Source of the DNA: Lachnospiraceae bacterium
Lineage (GTDB): Bacteria; Bacillota; Clostridia; Lachnospirales; Lachnospiraceae
DNA length: 64,000 bases
Direction: 5' to 3'
NCBI GenBank assembly: GCA_015057505.1
Contig: SVEG01000007.1
Location: 103,106 to 167,105, forward strand
Shown here: in pieces, positions 33,028 through 42,121 of the stretch
Numbering within the stretch: position 1 is the stretch's first letter
How the letters are laid out: each line of letters starts with the position of its first letter
Notes under the pieces: generated by a model
What the model was told of the DNA's origin: nothing
The model's database searches: none
Seen by the model: the letters and a program-made list of their open reading frames with translations, nothing else
Program-made: the position numbers and the translations under genes

Positions 33028-33987
33028 TTATTTCTTATGTCTTCTTATTCTCCGCTTATTACGAACTTCTTCCTGACGATTACGAATCAAAGCAACTCCC
33101 GCTTCATCGGTTGCTTTAATTGTCCTTATTACAAAAAACTTATCTTCATCCGTTTTTTTCATGCGGACTTTGCCTTTCATCCAACCGTGTTCATCACAAT
33201 ACATTAGACTATAATATATCTTACCGTTAATTGAAAACCAACGGATTTTTTTTCTCAAATTCCTATTACATTTACAACATCTGGTCGCTGTAACAATGCT
33301 GTCCTTCATTGCCTCCTCTTTAGTATTAAACTCCTTGGAAACAAATTTAGAATAGTCATCAAATACTGCATATATTTCTTCCAGTCTGCTCTTAGGATTC
33401 TGGTACAAGTCAATTGAATAATATTTTCTAAATTGTCCGGCATCTATTGCCTTCATTACAAGTCCCGTATAATAGGCATCTGCTACTGCACGATGGAACG
33501 GCTCATCTGAATCAATCTCCAACTGCTCTACAGCCTTTTTTAGAGCTACCTTCTTTTTGGGATCCTTGCAGTATATTGCAAATAGCTTTTGAACATCATA
33601 AAACATAAGCGGCTTTGCAAAAGTTGCATTAACATTAAAATATTTATAATTTCGCTGTAACTCGGTTAGATCCATATTTCCCCAAGTACAAAAAACATAA
33701 TCCTTACCGCACCACTTTGAAAAAGCTTCTGCTGCCGTCTTAAAATCAATACCCTTTTTAAGTTCTGCATCCGTAACCGGTACCACCTTTTTAACATAAT
33801 AGTTAAGCTGCGTATACAAAACAGGATTGATTACACAATGAAAGGTATCTACTATTTCATACTTCTCATTAAGCTTCTGTGCTCCAATTTCAACAATTTC
33901 AAACGGAAGCTGTTTTATTTCTTTTTCTTTCTCAAACGGGTTCTGGTTCCATTCCAGATCCAATACTATATAATGTATATTTATCAC
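33028..33987 (-). CDS. DEDDh 3'-5' exonuclease (KapD/ERI-1-like) with Cys-rich tail
   Basis: 319 residues. VLDLEWNQ (first D and E), CTWGNMDLTEL (second D) and EPFHRAVADAYYT (H and last D) are the DEDDh exonuclease motifs; the fold is of the KapD/ERI-1 type. The C-terminal 100 residues contain CCKCNRNL and a later YCDEHGW, a possible zinc-binding unit not part of the core. The only in-frame start seen is a GTG at 33987 touching the AAAAGG site, so the true start is uncertain. Probably trims RNA or short DNA. Confidence 0.8.
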   Translation of the reverse strand: MINIHYIVLDLEWNQNPFEKEKEIKQLPFEIVEIGAQKLNEKYEIVDTFHCVINPVLYTQLNYYVKKVVPVTDAELKKGIDFKTAAEAFSKWCGKDYVFCTWGNMDLTELQRNYKYFNVNATFAKPLMFYDVQKLFAIYCKDPKKKVALKKAVEQLEIDSDEPFHRAVADAYYTGLVMKAIDAGQFRKYYSIDLYQNPKSRLEEIYAVFDDYSKFVSKEFNTKEEAMKDSIVTATRCCKCNRNLRKKIRWFSINGKIYYSLMYCDEHGWMKGKVRMKKTDEDKFFVIRTIKATDEAGVALIRNRQEEVRNKRRIRRHKK

Positions 33988-34071
33988 ACCTTTTTGTCCA
34001 TAAAAAATATCCTTGGACCGATTTTGCTTGACTTTAGATTATTAAATTCATATAATTATATATGCTGATGT

Positions 34072-34143
34072 GCTTCCGTAGTTAAATGGATATAACAGCC
34101 CCCTCCTAAGGGGCCGTTGTGGGTTCGATTCCCGCCGGGAGCA
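34072..34143 (+). tRNA. tRNA-Arg(CCT)
   Basis: 72 bases: acceptor GCTTCCG/CGGGAGC with one T-G pair, anticodon stem GCCCC/GGGGC with loop CTCCTAA (anticodon CCT), T-arm TGTGG-GTTCGAT-type loop, discriminator A, then a T run acting as terminator. CCA is not encoded. Confidence 0.95.
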
Positions 34144-34146
34144 TTT

Positions 34147-35031
34147 TTATTGCCCAAAATTCACAATTCCCTGAAGCCATACACTTCCTTTAAAGCGTCT
34201 TCCTACCATGGGTTCTCCCATAAGATCTTCATCATTTATCGCAACTTTCATCTCTATATCATTACAATCCAACGAAAGATAATATATTTTTTCTCCGGAA
34301 AACTCATTCCTAATTTCTTTGATATCAAGAATATCACCTATTATCATGTAATGATCACACTCTACACCATAAGGCATAAATGTATTATCCACTATAGTGA
34401 ATACATCCTCCTTGCGGATTCTCTTGGATATCTGCGAATACAAATCCAAATCCTCTATTGTGAGATTTTCAATTGCACTTTCATCACCTTGCTTTGCCGC
34501 ACTGATTAAATTCATACGGTTTTTACTGGCGATTTTTGATTTGTGAATCTGTTTCGCACTTTTATTTACCGGCAAAAGTATGGTACCGGAACCCGCAAGA
34601 CCAACTAGTGATAAAGGAGCACGGATAACCGAATGTTTTTCATCCAGCAGATAATTTATAAAATCCACTCCGTTCTGGAGATAAAATATAAGCGAAACGC
34701 CTACTCGTGCATCCTCGCATATCCCTGCAAAAGAAGTTTTTCCTATATGTCTGTTAAGAGTAATCTCAAACTTTTCCTTACTGTTCCCACCGTCAATAAA
34801 AGGAAAATAATATTCCCTGACAAATTCGTTATCTTCATTATAATATCCATGAACAGTTATGCCAATATTTTCTCCGAGATATTTGCGAAATTCTACAATA
34901 TTTTCTCCCTCTGAACTTACAGAAACAAGTTTTTGCTCTGTTGCCGTTTCAATTGCTTCTTCAAGTACTTCTTCAAGTGCCCTTTTTGTGGAAATATATT
35001 TTAAACCCACTGCACGCATCAACCCATGCAT
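34147..35031 (-). CDS. DUF3881 family protein
   Basis: 294 residues from the ATG at 35031 (MHGLMRAVGLKYI), eight bases after AGAGG. The opening MHxFLRAIGF-like block, the EYYFPFIDG segment and the closing VGRRFKGSVWLQGIVNF match DUF3881 as I know it from Lachnospiraceae. No function is established. It is 48 bases downstream of serS, possibly on the same transcript. Confidence 0.8.
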   Translation of the reverse strand: MHGLMRAVGLKYISTKRALEEVLEEAIETATEQKLVSVSSEGENIVEFRKYLGENIGITVHGYYNEDNEFVREYYFPFIDGGNSKEKFEITLNRHIGKTSFAGICEDARVGVSLIFYLQNGVDFINYLLDEKHSVIRAPLSLVGLAGSGTILLPVNKSAKQIHKSKIASKNRMNLISAAKQGDESAIENLTIEDLDLYSQISKRIRKEDVFTIVDNTFMPYGVECDHYMIIGDILDIKEIRNEFSGEKIYYLSLDCNDIEMKVAINDEDLMGEPMVGRRFKGSVWLQGIVNFGQ

Positions 35032-35079
35032 CCTTATCACCTCTTTTCATGTCGAAATTTTATGTTGGTTTACATAACT

Positions 35080-36369
35080 TTAATTTTTGGCTACTTCAAT
35101 TTTAGTTTTTCCACCCATGTACGGCTGCAATGCCACAGGGATATTTACAGAACCGTCTTCATTTAAATTATTCTCCAAAAATGCAATTAACATTCTCGGC
35201 GGAGCAACAACCGTATTATTAAGCGTATGCGCAAGATACTTACCATTCTCACCATTTACACGAATCTTCAAACGTCTTGCCTGTGCATCTCCAAGATTTG
35301 AACAGCTTCCCACCTCAAAATACTTCTTCTGTCGGGGTGACCATGCTTCAACGTCAATTGATTTTACCTTAAGATCTGCAAGATCCCCTGAACAACATTC
35401 TAAAGTACGTACCGGAATATCAAGGGTTCTGAATAAATCTACCGTATTCTGCCATAATTTGTCAAACCACATCATACTGTCTTCAGGCTTACAGATAACA
35501 ATCATTTCCTGCTTCTCAAACTGATGAATACGATAAACACCTCTTTCCTCTATACCGTGAGCGCCTTTTTCCTTACGGAAACATGGTGAATAGCTTGTAA
35601 GCGTATGAGGAAGTGTATCCTCCTGAACGATTGTATCAATATATTTACCGATCATTGAATGCTCACTTGTACCGATAAGATAGAGATCCTCACCCTCAAT
35701 CTTATACATCATTGCATCCATCTCTGCAAAACTCATAACACCTGTAACAACTTCACTTCTGATCATAAACGGAGGTATACAATAAGTAAATCCTCTGTCA
35801 ATCATAAAATCTCTTGCATAGCTGATAACTGCTGAATGAAGTCTCGCAACGTCACCCATAAGATAATAAAAACCGTTACCTGCTACCTTTCTTGCACTAT
35901 CCAAATCAATACCTGCAAGTCTCTCCATAATATCTGTGTGATAAGGAATCTCAAAATCCGGAACTACGGGTTCGCCATACTTCTGGACTTCAACATTCTC
36001 GCTGTCGTCCTTTCCAATCGGTACGCTCGGGTCGATGATATTGGGAATAATCATCATGATATTCTTGATTTTCTCTTCAAGCTCTGCTTCTTTCACTTCA
36101 AGCTCAGCAAGCCTTGCAGAATTGGCAGTTACTTTCTTTTTAGCTTCCTCAGCCTCTTCCTTCTTACCCTGTGCCATAAGCGCACCAATCTGCTTGGAAA
36201 TAGCATTACGGTCAGCACGAAGTCCGTCTGCCTCAGTCTTGCAATCACGGCTTTCTTCTGACAACTTAATTACCTCATCAACAAGCTCAAGTTTTGAATC
36301 TTGGAACTTATTGCGGATATTCTGCTTAACTATCTCCGGGTTTTCTCTTACAAATCTTAAATCTAACAT
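35080..36369 (-). CDS. serS: Seryl-tRNA synthetase
   Basis: 429 residues, full length. N-terminal helical hairpin (about 1-105, tRNA-binding coiled coil), then the class II core with the SCFRKEKGAHGIEERGVYRIHQFEKQE motif 2 region and a motif 3 region near LNNTVVAPPRMLIAFLENN. Charges tRNA-Ser (and tRNA-Sec) with serine. Its leader is a T-box (36443-36718), so it is induced when uncharged tRNA-Ser accumulates. Confidence 0.97.
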   Translation of the reverse strand: MLDLRFVRENPEIVKQNIRNKFQDSKLELVDEVIKLSEESRDCKTEADGLRADRNAISKQIGALMAQGKKEEAEEAKKKVTANSARLAELEVKEAELEEKIKNIMMIIPNIIDPSVPIGKDDSENVEVQKYGEPVVPDFEIPYHTDIMERLAGIDLDSARKVAGNGFYYLMGDVARLHSAVISYARDFMIDRGFTYCIPPFMIRSEVVTGVMSFAEMDAMMYKIEGEDLYLIGTSEHSMIGKYIDTIVQEDTLPHTLTSYSPCFRKEKGAHGIEERGVYRIHQFEKQEMIVICKPEDSMMWFDKLWQNTVDLFRTLDIPVRTLECCSGDLADLKVKSIDVEAWSPRQKKYFEVGSCSNLGDAQARRLKIRVNGENGKYLAHTLNNTVVAPPRMLIAFLENNLNEDGSVNIPVALQPYMGGKTKIEVAKN

Positions 36370-36442
36370 TTCTCTTCCTCCTTTAGATATTTGTTTTGTA
36401 GTATTATTATCATAGGGTGCTTGCTCTTATTTTAATCAAAAG

Positions 36443-36718
36443 AAAAACCTTCCTTCCCACTTATATGGGACGAAAGGTTCCGCGTTGCCACCCAAATTAT
36501 TCTTCCTCCATTGTTCTTGTCGGAAGTAATCTCTCAAAGTATTATAAAGGATACTACCCTTTCGGCTCCTCACCGACTGTGCGTCCGGTATCAAAATATT
36601 CAATACCCAACAGAAAAGCGGACGGACTTCTTATCTTCTCCGGCTTTCACCAAACGCCGGCTCTCTGCGCAAGCTTCAGAAATCTTATTTTTCCTATCAC
36701 TTTTACACTATTCAATAA
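36443..36718 (-). promoter_or_regulatory. T-box leader of serS
   Basis: Minus-strand leader with the T-box core GGGTGGCAACGCGG (36493-36480), the stem I distal pattern AGAGAGCCGGCGTTTGGTGAAA, and a terminator hairpin (36479-36444) ending in a T run. A TCC triplet after GAAG in the 3' side of stem I is a candidate serine specifier codon. The gap between serS and the DUF4446 gene is explained by this element. Confidence 0.92.
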
Positions 36719-36724
36719 TGGATT

Positions 36725-36753
36725 ATTATATAACATTATTTATATTTTTTCAA
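36725..36753 (-). promoter_or_regulatory. Promoter of the serS T-box transcript
   Basis: Minus strand: TTGAAA (36753-36748), 17 bases, TATAAT (36730-36725). Confidence 0.8.
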
Positions 36754-36811
36754 TTCTTTTTTTCAAATGTAAAATTATTCCATTTATGGATTGCGTTTTG
36801 ACACATATATA

Positions 36812-37360
36812 TTATACCATCTCAAAATTATCCATATTCTTGGCCATATCGACTGCTTTCTTTTCTTCGTCACCAAGAGCAATAAATGCTTCACCTTTAA
36901 TTACTTCCTTAATATAAGTATAACAACCCTCTCTGCTATGCATTGCATTAATTACAAAACCGGTATTGTTCTTGTCAAGCATTGCAAGCGCAAAACTCAG
37001 TTTACCTCCCATCTCCTTAAAAGCATCGTATTTTACAATTCCTACTTTCTGTACCGCAATCTGCAAATTATCATTCAGCTCCTGTATCTCAACACCTTTT
37101 TTGGCATCAGCTGCAAGCAATCTGTCTATCTCTTTAAATTTTTTAAGAATTGCACCTTCCATTGACTTTGCATCTGATCCTTTGACAAATGCATTATATT
37201 TCTTAGTAAGCTTACTCTGCTTTACCAATACTATAACAAGCAAAACAATTGTCGTTATAAAAAGAGCAGCAATCACACCAAGTATAATGTATACATACAT
37301 CTTATCCATATCAAGATTTATTGATGTAACTGTGTTAGTGATGGCAATAATTTCTCCCAT
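36812..37360 (-). CDS. DUF4446 family membrane protein
   Basis: 182 residues: one N-terminal membrane segment (about 22-46), a coiled-coil stretch (about 50-110), then a compact domain with KVGIVKYDAFKEMGGKLSFALAMLD...NGFV-like pattern typical of DUF4446. The family commonly follows parAB in Clostridia, as here (two bases after parB), and its role is unknown. Confidence 0.85.
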   Translation of the reverse strand: MGEIIAITNTVTSINLDMDKMYVYIILGVIAALFITTIVLLVIVLVKQSKLTKKYNAFVKGSDAKSMEGAILKKFKEIDRLLAADAKKGVEIQELNDNLQIAVQKVGIVKYDAFKEMGGKLSFALAMLDKNNTGFVINAMHSREGCYTYIKEVIKGEAFIALGDEEKKAVDMAKNMDNFEMV

Positions 37361-37362
37361 AA

Positions 37363-38280
37363 TTAGTTCCTCTCTCCTCTTACTGATTCAAGTAATTCAA
37401 TAATTCTTTCCAGTTCTTCACTTGAATAGTATTCAATTTCTAATTTGCCTTTGTCCTTTGTTTTTCTCTGAATAGAAACTTTTGTCCCAAATATTTCCTT
37501 TAAATTTTCTTCTATATTTTGATAAACAATCTGTTCACTCTCTGAAATACTATTTTCTTTCTTTTTCGGAACTTTAGGATTATTATATGCCTGTACCATT
37601 TTTTCGGTCTCACGGACGCTGATTTTCTCATCAAAAATTCTCATTGCCATGTTATACTGTTCTTCTTTATCCGTGATGGCAAGAAGCGCTCTGGCATGAC
37701 CCGTAGAAATCATATCCTCGATAAGTAATCCCTGTACTCTCTCATCAAGCTTCAAAAGTCTCATGGAATTGGTAATTGCCACACGACTCTTTGAAACTCT
37801 CTCCGCAACCTCATCCTGCTTTAACCGAAATTCTTCAGAAAGCTTCTTATATGCCATCGCTTCCTCAATAGGATTTAGATCTTCACGTTGAATATTTTCA
37901 ATAAGAGAAATCTCAACTATCTGCTGTTCTGTATAATCTTTAATAATTACCGGGACTTCCTTAAGGCCTGCTTTCTTTGCAGCACGCCATCTTCTTTCAC
38001 CTGCAATAATTTTATAATAATCCTTTTCTTTCTGAACAAGAAGTGGCTGAATTATTCCATGCTCCTTTATTGATTCCGAAAGTTCCTCAAGGGCATCCTC
38101 GTTAAAAACCTTACGTGGCTGCTCTCTATTCGGCTCAATGTCGTTTATTTTTAAAATTGTTTCTCCGGTCTTATTAATCTCCTGCGGAGTAATCGTCTCT
38201 AATACTTCATCATTAGCCTGGATTAAAACATCAAGTCCTTTTCCCAAGCCTTTACCTAATCCACCTTTTTTTGCTGCCAT
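37363..38280 (-). CDS. parB: Chromosome-partition protein ParB/Spo0J
   Basis: 305 residues. N-terminal ParA-interaction peptide (KGGLGKGLGKGLDVLI), ParB/Srx CTPase domain with ENIQREDLNPIEEA and GERRWRAAKKAGL (the arginine-rich Box II), central helix-turn-helix (DEVAERVSKSRVAITNSMRLL) and a C-terminal dimerisation part. Loads on the three parS sites at 39244-39327, spreads as a CTP-gated clamp and recruits SMC. Two bases downstream of parA. Confidence 0.97.
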   Translation of the reverse strand: MAAKKGGLGKGLGKGLDVLIQANDEVLETITPQEINKTGETILKINDIEPNREQPRKVFNEDALEELSESIKEHGIIQPLLVQKEKDYYKIIAGERRWRAAKKAGLKEVPVIIKDYTEQQIVEISLIENIQREDLNPIEEAMAYKKLSEEFRLKQDEVAERVSKSRVAITNSMRLLKLDERVQGLLIEDMISTGHARALLAITDKEEQYNMAMRIFDEKISVRETEKMVQAYNNPKVPKKKENSISESEQIVYQNIEENLKEIFGTKVSIQRKTKDKGKLEIEYYSSEELERIIELLESVRGERN

Positions 38281-38282
38281 CT

Positions 38283-39047
38283 CTATTCTCCTCTATGTAA
38301 TACTTCTTCTGCTAACAATCTGTAACTCTCAGCGCCTGCTGACTTTGAATCATATAAATTAATTGGGAGTCCATGACTCGGTGCCTCGGCAAGTCGTACG
38401 TTTCTTGGAATGATTGTCTTATATACAGCCTGTTTTAAATTCTTCTTCACGTTTTCTACTACCTGCAAAGACAAGTTGGTTCTTGCATCATACATTGTAA
38501 AGACTACACCTTCAACATCAAGGTTAGGATTAAGACGCTTCTTTACAAGACCAATTGTATGTAAGAGCTGTGACAAACCTTCCAAAGCATAATATTCACA
38601 CTGAATAGGTACAAGCACTGTATCAGCTGTTGTCATGGCATTTACTGTAAGCATACTGAGTGACGGGGGGCAATCAATAAGAATAAAATCATACTGATCT
38701 CGGATTTTTCTTATCTTTTCCCTGATAATATATTCTTTTCTCTTTATACCTATTAACTCAATCTCTGCTCCGGCAAGATTAACATTTGACGGAATTATTG
38801 ATAAATTATCAATTACATTTCTTATTATACATTCATCAAGACTACATTCTCCAATTAACACTTCGTATACAGTGTTAATTAACATCTCTTTTTCGACACC
38901 AAAACCACTTGTACAGTTACCCTGAGGGTCCATATCTATTACAAGGACTTTCTGATTGAGTTCTGCAAGACATGCTGCAAGATTTATTGTAGTGGTTGTT
39001 TTACCAACTCCACCTTTCTGATTTGCTACTGCAATTATACGTCCCAT
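38283..39047 (-). CDS. parA: Chromosome-partition ATPase ParA/Soj
   Basis: 254 residues. Deviant Walker A KGGVGKTTTTINLA near residue 10, Walker B FILIDCPPSL, and the short N-terminus typical of Soj (no HTH extension). Works with ParB in origin segregation and modulates DnaA in Bacillus. Confidence 0.97.
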   Translation of the reverse strand: MGRIIAVANQKGGVGKTTTTINLAACLAELNQKVLVIDMDPQGNCTSGFGVEKEMLINTVYEVLIGECSLDECIIRNVIDNLSIIPSNVNLAGAEIELIGIKRKEYIIREKIRKIRDQYDFILIDCPPSLSMLTVNAMTTADTVLVPIQCEYYALEGLSQLLHTIGLVKKRLNPNLDVEGVVFTMYDARTNLSLQVVENVKKNLKQAVYKTIIPRNVRLAEAPSHGLPINLYDSKSAGAESYRLLAEEVLHRGE

Positions 39048-39243
39048 TTATAGCCTTCTTTCTTTTTTATTACTGTTACAGATTCGCAAACCCACACTCC
39101 GTGTTTATTGTCTTCTTCCCAGACTGTTTGCTCATTTAATGTACAAGAAAAATAAGTGTTGATTTTACTGTTTTTCTTATACACTTCTCAGTATACCACA
39201 TTCTCTATCTTTTATCCATAGTAAATCTTTGTTGATCATAAAA

Positions 39244-39259
39244 TGTTTCACGTGAAACA
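39244..39259. promoter_or_regulatory. parS site 1
   Basis: Perfect 16-base palindrome TGTTTCACGTGAAACA, the ParB-binding centromere consensus. Confidence 0.97.
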
Positions 39260-39284
39260 TCCACCAAATGATATATTTAAAAAA

Positions 39285-39300
39285 TGTTTCACGTGAAACA
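39285..39300. promoter_or_regulatory. parS site 2
   Basis: Second perfect copy of TGTTTCACGTGAAACA, 41 bases from the first (start to start). Confidence 0.97.
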
Positions 39301-39311
39301 TTCTATATCTT

Positions 39312-39327
39312 TGTTTCACGTGAAACA
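39312..39327. promoter_or_regulatory. parS site 3
   Basis: Third perfect copy of TGTTTCACGTGAAACA, 27 bases from the second and only 10 bases from the stop of the response-regulator gene. The rest of 39048-39243 carries no other feature I can name. Confidence 0.97.
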
Positions 39328-39337
39328 TTTATACTTG

Positions 39338-39982
39338 TTATAATTTTACTAAATTATTTTTAATTGCAAATACAGCCGCTTGAGTACGATCTGAAACATT
39401 AATTTTCTTAAAAATATTGGATATGTGATTCTTTACAGTTCGCTCACTAATATCAAGCTTATATGCTATTTCCTTATTAAACAAACCTTCTGACAAAAGA
39501 ACAAGTACTTCTATTTCTCTCTTTGTCAATTTCTCCAACTGTTCGTCTTCCTGCTCTTTCTTTATCAATCGAGCATTCAATACAGGAATTAAGTCAGGTT
39601 GGATAAATGACTCTCCTGAATATACCGTATATATAGCCTTCTTAAGCATATTAGAATCAGAATCTTTAAGTACATAACCTAAACACCCAATATCAACAGC
39701 TTTTAAAATATATTCTCCTTCATTATGTATTGTAAGCATAATTACTTTTACTTTTGAACGTCTTTCACGAAGTTCTTGCAAAACTTCAATTCCATTCATA
39801 TTAGGCATATTAATATCAAGCAATAACACATCCGGATTAAACTCAGGTATTTTTTTAATACAATCAGCCCCATCCTTTGCAAAACCAACAACATCTAGAT
39901 TCTCATCCAACTCCAACAAATTCATAATTCCTTCGCGTACCATTGAATGATCATCTGCTATCATCACTCTAATTCTACTCAT
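39338..39982 (-). CDS. NarL/FixJ (DegU-like) response regulator
   Basis: 214 residues from the ATG at 39982 (MSRIRVMIADDHS). Receiver domain with acidic pocket DD and phospho-acceptor D in VLLLDINMPNMNG, then a LuxR-type HTH (LTKREIEVLVLLSEGLFNKEIAYKLDISERTVKNHISNIFKK). Overlaps the end of the kinase gene by eight bases, so they are coupled. Regulon unknown; DegU relatives control motility and exoenzymes. Confidence 0.92.
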   Translation of the reverse strand: MSRIRVMIADDHSMVREGIMNLLELDENLDVVGFAKDGADCIKKIPEFNPDVLLLDINMPNMNGIEVLQELRERRSKVKVIMLTIHNEGEYILKAVDIGCLGYVLKDSDSNMLKKAIYTVYSGESFIQPDLIPVLNARLIKKEQEDEQLEKLTKREIEVLVLLSEGLFNKEIAYKLDISERTVKNHISNIFKKINVSDRTQAAVFAIKNNLVKL

Positions 39983-41006
39983 TTTGTGTTCCCTCCGTAT
40001 CTTCTCTAATTGGGATTTCAACAAATACTCTTGTTCCCTTACCAACTTCAGATTGTATGTCTATATCTCCTTTAAGAAGATATACTCTCTCTCTCATAAT
40101 AGATAAACCAAATCCACCCTTGCCTTTGCCTTCAGTAATTTCAAACCCCTTACCATCATCCTTTACATCAAGACTAATTTTATTATCTCTATATTCAAGT
40201 ACAACTTTTATATTATCAGCTTCCGCATGTTTTTTTGCATTATTACATGCTTCCTGCATAAGTCTCATAATTGTTAACTCGATAATCGGGGCTATACGAA
40301 CAACATCACCTTTAACCTCATATGATATAATCGCATCAGTATTCTTCTGGATTTTGTCTATGGCTCTACTCAGTGTCTCTGCAAATCCTATGTCATCAAA
40401 TGTCATTGGCCTTAAATCATAAATAATGTTTCTCATGCCATCAATAGATTCTTTAATAACAGAACTCATAAAACTAAGTTCATTTTTTACACGTTCTTTA
40501 TCCTTATCAAGAAGCATTGTACAAAATTCCATCTTATGAATAAGGCCTGTAAGAGTCTGAACTGTTGTATCGTGAAGTTCTCTCGCGATTCGTTGCCTCT
40601 CTGCTTCTTGTTGTTCAAGAATCTTAACACCGTATAATTCTTCAAAGTCTTTCGCTTCAAATTCATCATTCGGATCTAACTGATACAGAGCACCTTTCAA
40701 AGTGTCCTGTTTCTTCTTAAGCTTTGATTTTTCCTTTTCAAGACCTAAAATAAGTGATTTCCTCTGAGCAATCAATTGCTTAAATCTATCTATCTCATCC
40801 TGCTCAAAAGTCTTCCTAGGTTTTATCGGAGAAAACGCTTCAAATGAAAAATCTATATTTTGTTCAAGGACTTTTTGTTTCCTTTCCATTTCGATAATTT
40901 CACTTTTGTAGAGGTCTATCTCTTTTTCAACCGATTGAATCTCTATTCCAACATCCTGAAGAGAATCACATAAAAAGCCTTTTAGTTTGTTTCCATATTT
41001 TTCCAT
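39975..41006 (-). CDS. Cytoplasmic DegS-like histidine kinase
   Basis: 343 residues with no membrane segment. N-terminal half is a coiled coil (about 1-135), then HisKA_3 with the phospho-acceptor His in RQRIARELHDTTVQTLTG and a HATPase_c domain (EACNNAKKHAEADNI; DDGKGFE; GGFGLSIMRERV). This is the DegS plan. Partner of the regulator that follows. Confidence 0.9.
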   Translation of the reverse strand: MEKYGNKLKGFLCDSLQDVGIEIQSVEKEIDLYKSEIIEMERKQKVLEQNIDFSFEAFSPIKPRKTFEQDEIDRFKQLIAQRKSLILGLEKEKSKLKKKQDTLKGALYQLDPNDEFEAKDFEELYGVKILEQQEAERQRIARELHDTTVQTLTGLIHKMEFCTMLLDKDKERVKNELSFMSSVIKESIDGMRNIIYDLRPMTFDDIGFAETLSRAIDKIQKNTDAIISYEVKGDVVRIAPIIELTIMRLMQEACNNAKKHAEADNIKVVLEYRDNKISLDVKDDGKGFEITEGKGKGGFGLSIMRERVYLLKGDIDIQSEVGKGTRVFVEIPIREDTEGTQNE

Positions 41007-41214
41007 ACCGTATCATCCGATTATTCTTAGAATATCAAACTTATATATCTTTTTTCCTACTTTATAGTATATCACAATATAATCAATATTAGCAAACTTT
41101 TTTATGAATTATTGAATATATTTCTAATTTTATATATAATATATATGAAAATATATGTTTTAGGTAATAATATTACTATAAGTATTTATCACTTTACAAA
41201 AGGAGATAAAATTC

Positions 41215-42120
41215 ATGAAAAAGCTAATAACCAAGGTAATTACTTTTATTTCTTTCATACTTATTGCTATAGAAACCTTTAACCGCATTGTTCTCTACCT
41301 TGCAAAAAAAGAAATTAAAGTAAATCCTATTGTAGACAAAACTTACAACTGGCGTTTTGGTGATATTAGATATATGGTAAAAGGTAAAGGCGAATCTCTT
41401 TTACTTATACATGATATGACTCCCGGAAGTAGTTCTTTGGAGTGGAAAAATATAATTAATAAGCTATCAAAAAATTATAGTGTCTACGCTCTTGATCTTC
41501 CGGGATTTGGAATATCTGATAAACAAATAAAAACATATACTAATTACTTGTATACTTCCGCTATATATGATTTTATTTCTGATGTAATTAAAGATAAGGT
41601 AACCATAATTACAAGTAATGAGTCAGCAAATATTGCTGTCCTTTCAGCATATCAACATAAAGACTTATTTGATAAAATCATTTTTGTTAATCCGAGTTCA
41701 ATAGAAAACTATAACAAGATACCCGATAAGATGTGCAGGAATTATAAAAATCTTATCTCCCTTCCGATTATAGGTACATTTATGTATCTCATAAACCTAA
41801 TTAGTGACAAGAATTTAAATAATGAACAATTCTTTGCGGCACAATATGATGGTAAAAATGCGAGACATTATTATGGTAGCTATATCGGTAACTATGTAAA
41901 TTTTCCCATTCACCACAGAATCAATGATATTGATATTCCGATACTTCTGATTATAGGTGAAAAGTTTGATAAAATGTATGACATCTCATCTGAGTATATT
42001 GATTATGTAGATAACAGCACTACAATAGAAAATGCTTCACAGTTCCCTCATAGAGATAAACCGGAAGCATTCTGTAAAGCATTTGATACAATGTTGCAAT
42101 ACGACTATAATGATAAATAA
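41215..42120 (+). CDS. Alpha/beta-hydrolase fold protein with N-terminal anchor
   Basis: 301 residues. One N-terminal membrane segment (about 5-27), then an alpha/beta-hydrolase core: LLLIHDMTPGSSSLEW (oxyanion HD in place of HG), VYALDLPGFGISD, and a nucleophile elbow reading TSNESAN instead of the usual GxSxG. A late His in FPHRDKPEAF is in the expected place. The odd elbow raises doubt whether it is an active esterase. AAAGGAG precedes the ATG. The only plus-strand gene between the island and oriC apart from the exporter and carboxypeptidase. Confidence 0.75.
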   Translation: MKKLITKVITFISFILIAIETFNRIVLYLAKKEIKVNPIVDKTYNWRFGDIRYMVKGKGESLLLIHDMTPGSSSLEWKNIINKLSKNYSVYALDLPGFGISDKQIKTYTNYLYTSAIYDFISDVIKDKVTIITSNESANIAVLSAYQHKDLFDKIIFVNPSSIENYNKIPDKMCRNYKNLISLPIIGTFMYLINLISDKNLNNEQFFAAQYDGKNARHYYGSYIGNYVNFPIHHRINDIDIPILLIIGEKFDKMYDISSEYIDYVDNSTTIENASQFPHRDKPEAFCKAFDTMLQYDYNDK

Positions 42121-42121
42121 T

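Noticed and set aside
36417..36917. 166-codon plus-strand frame over the serS leader
   Set aside because: The region is fully explained by the T-box RNA and the end of the DUF4446 gene on the opposite strand.
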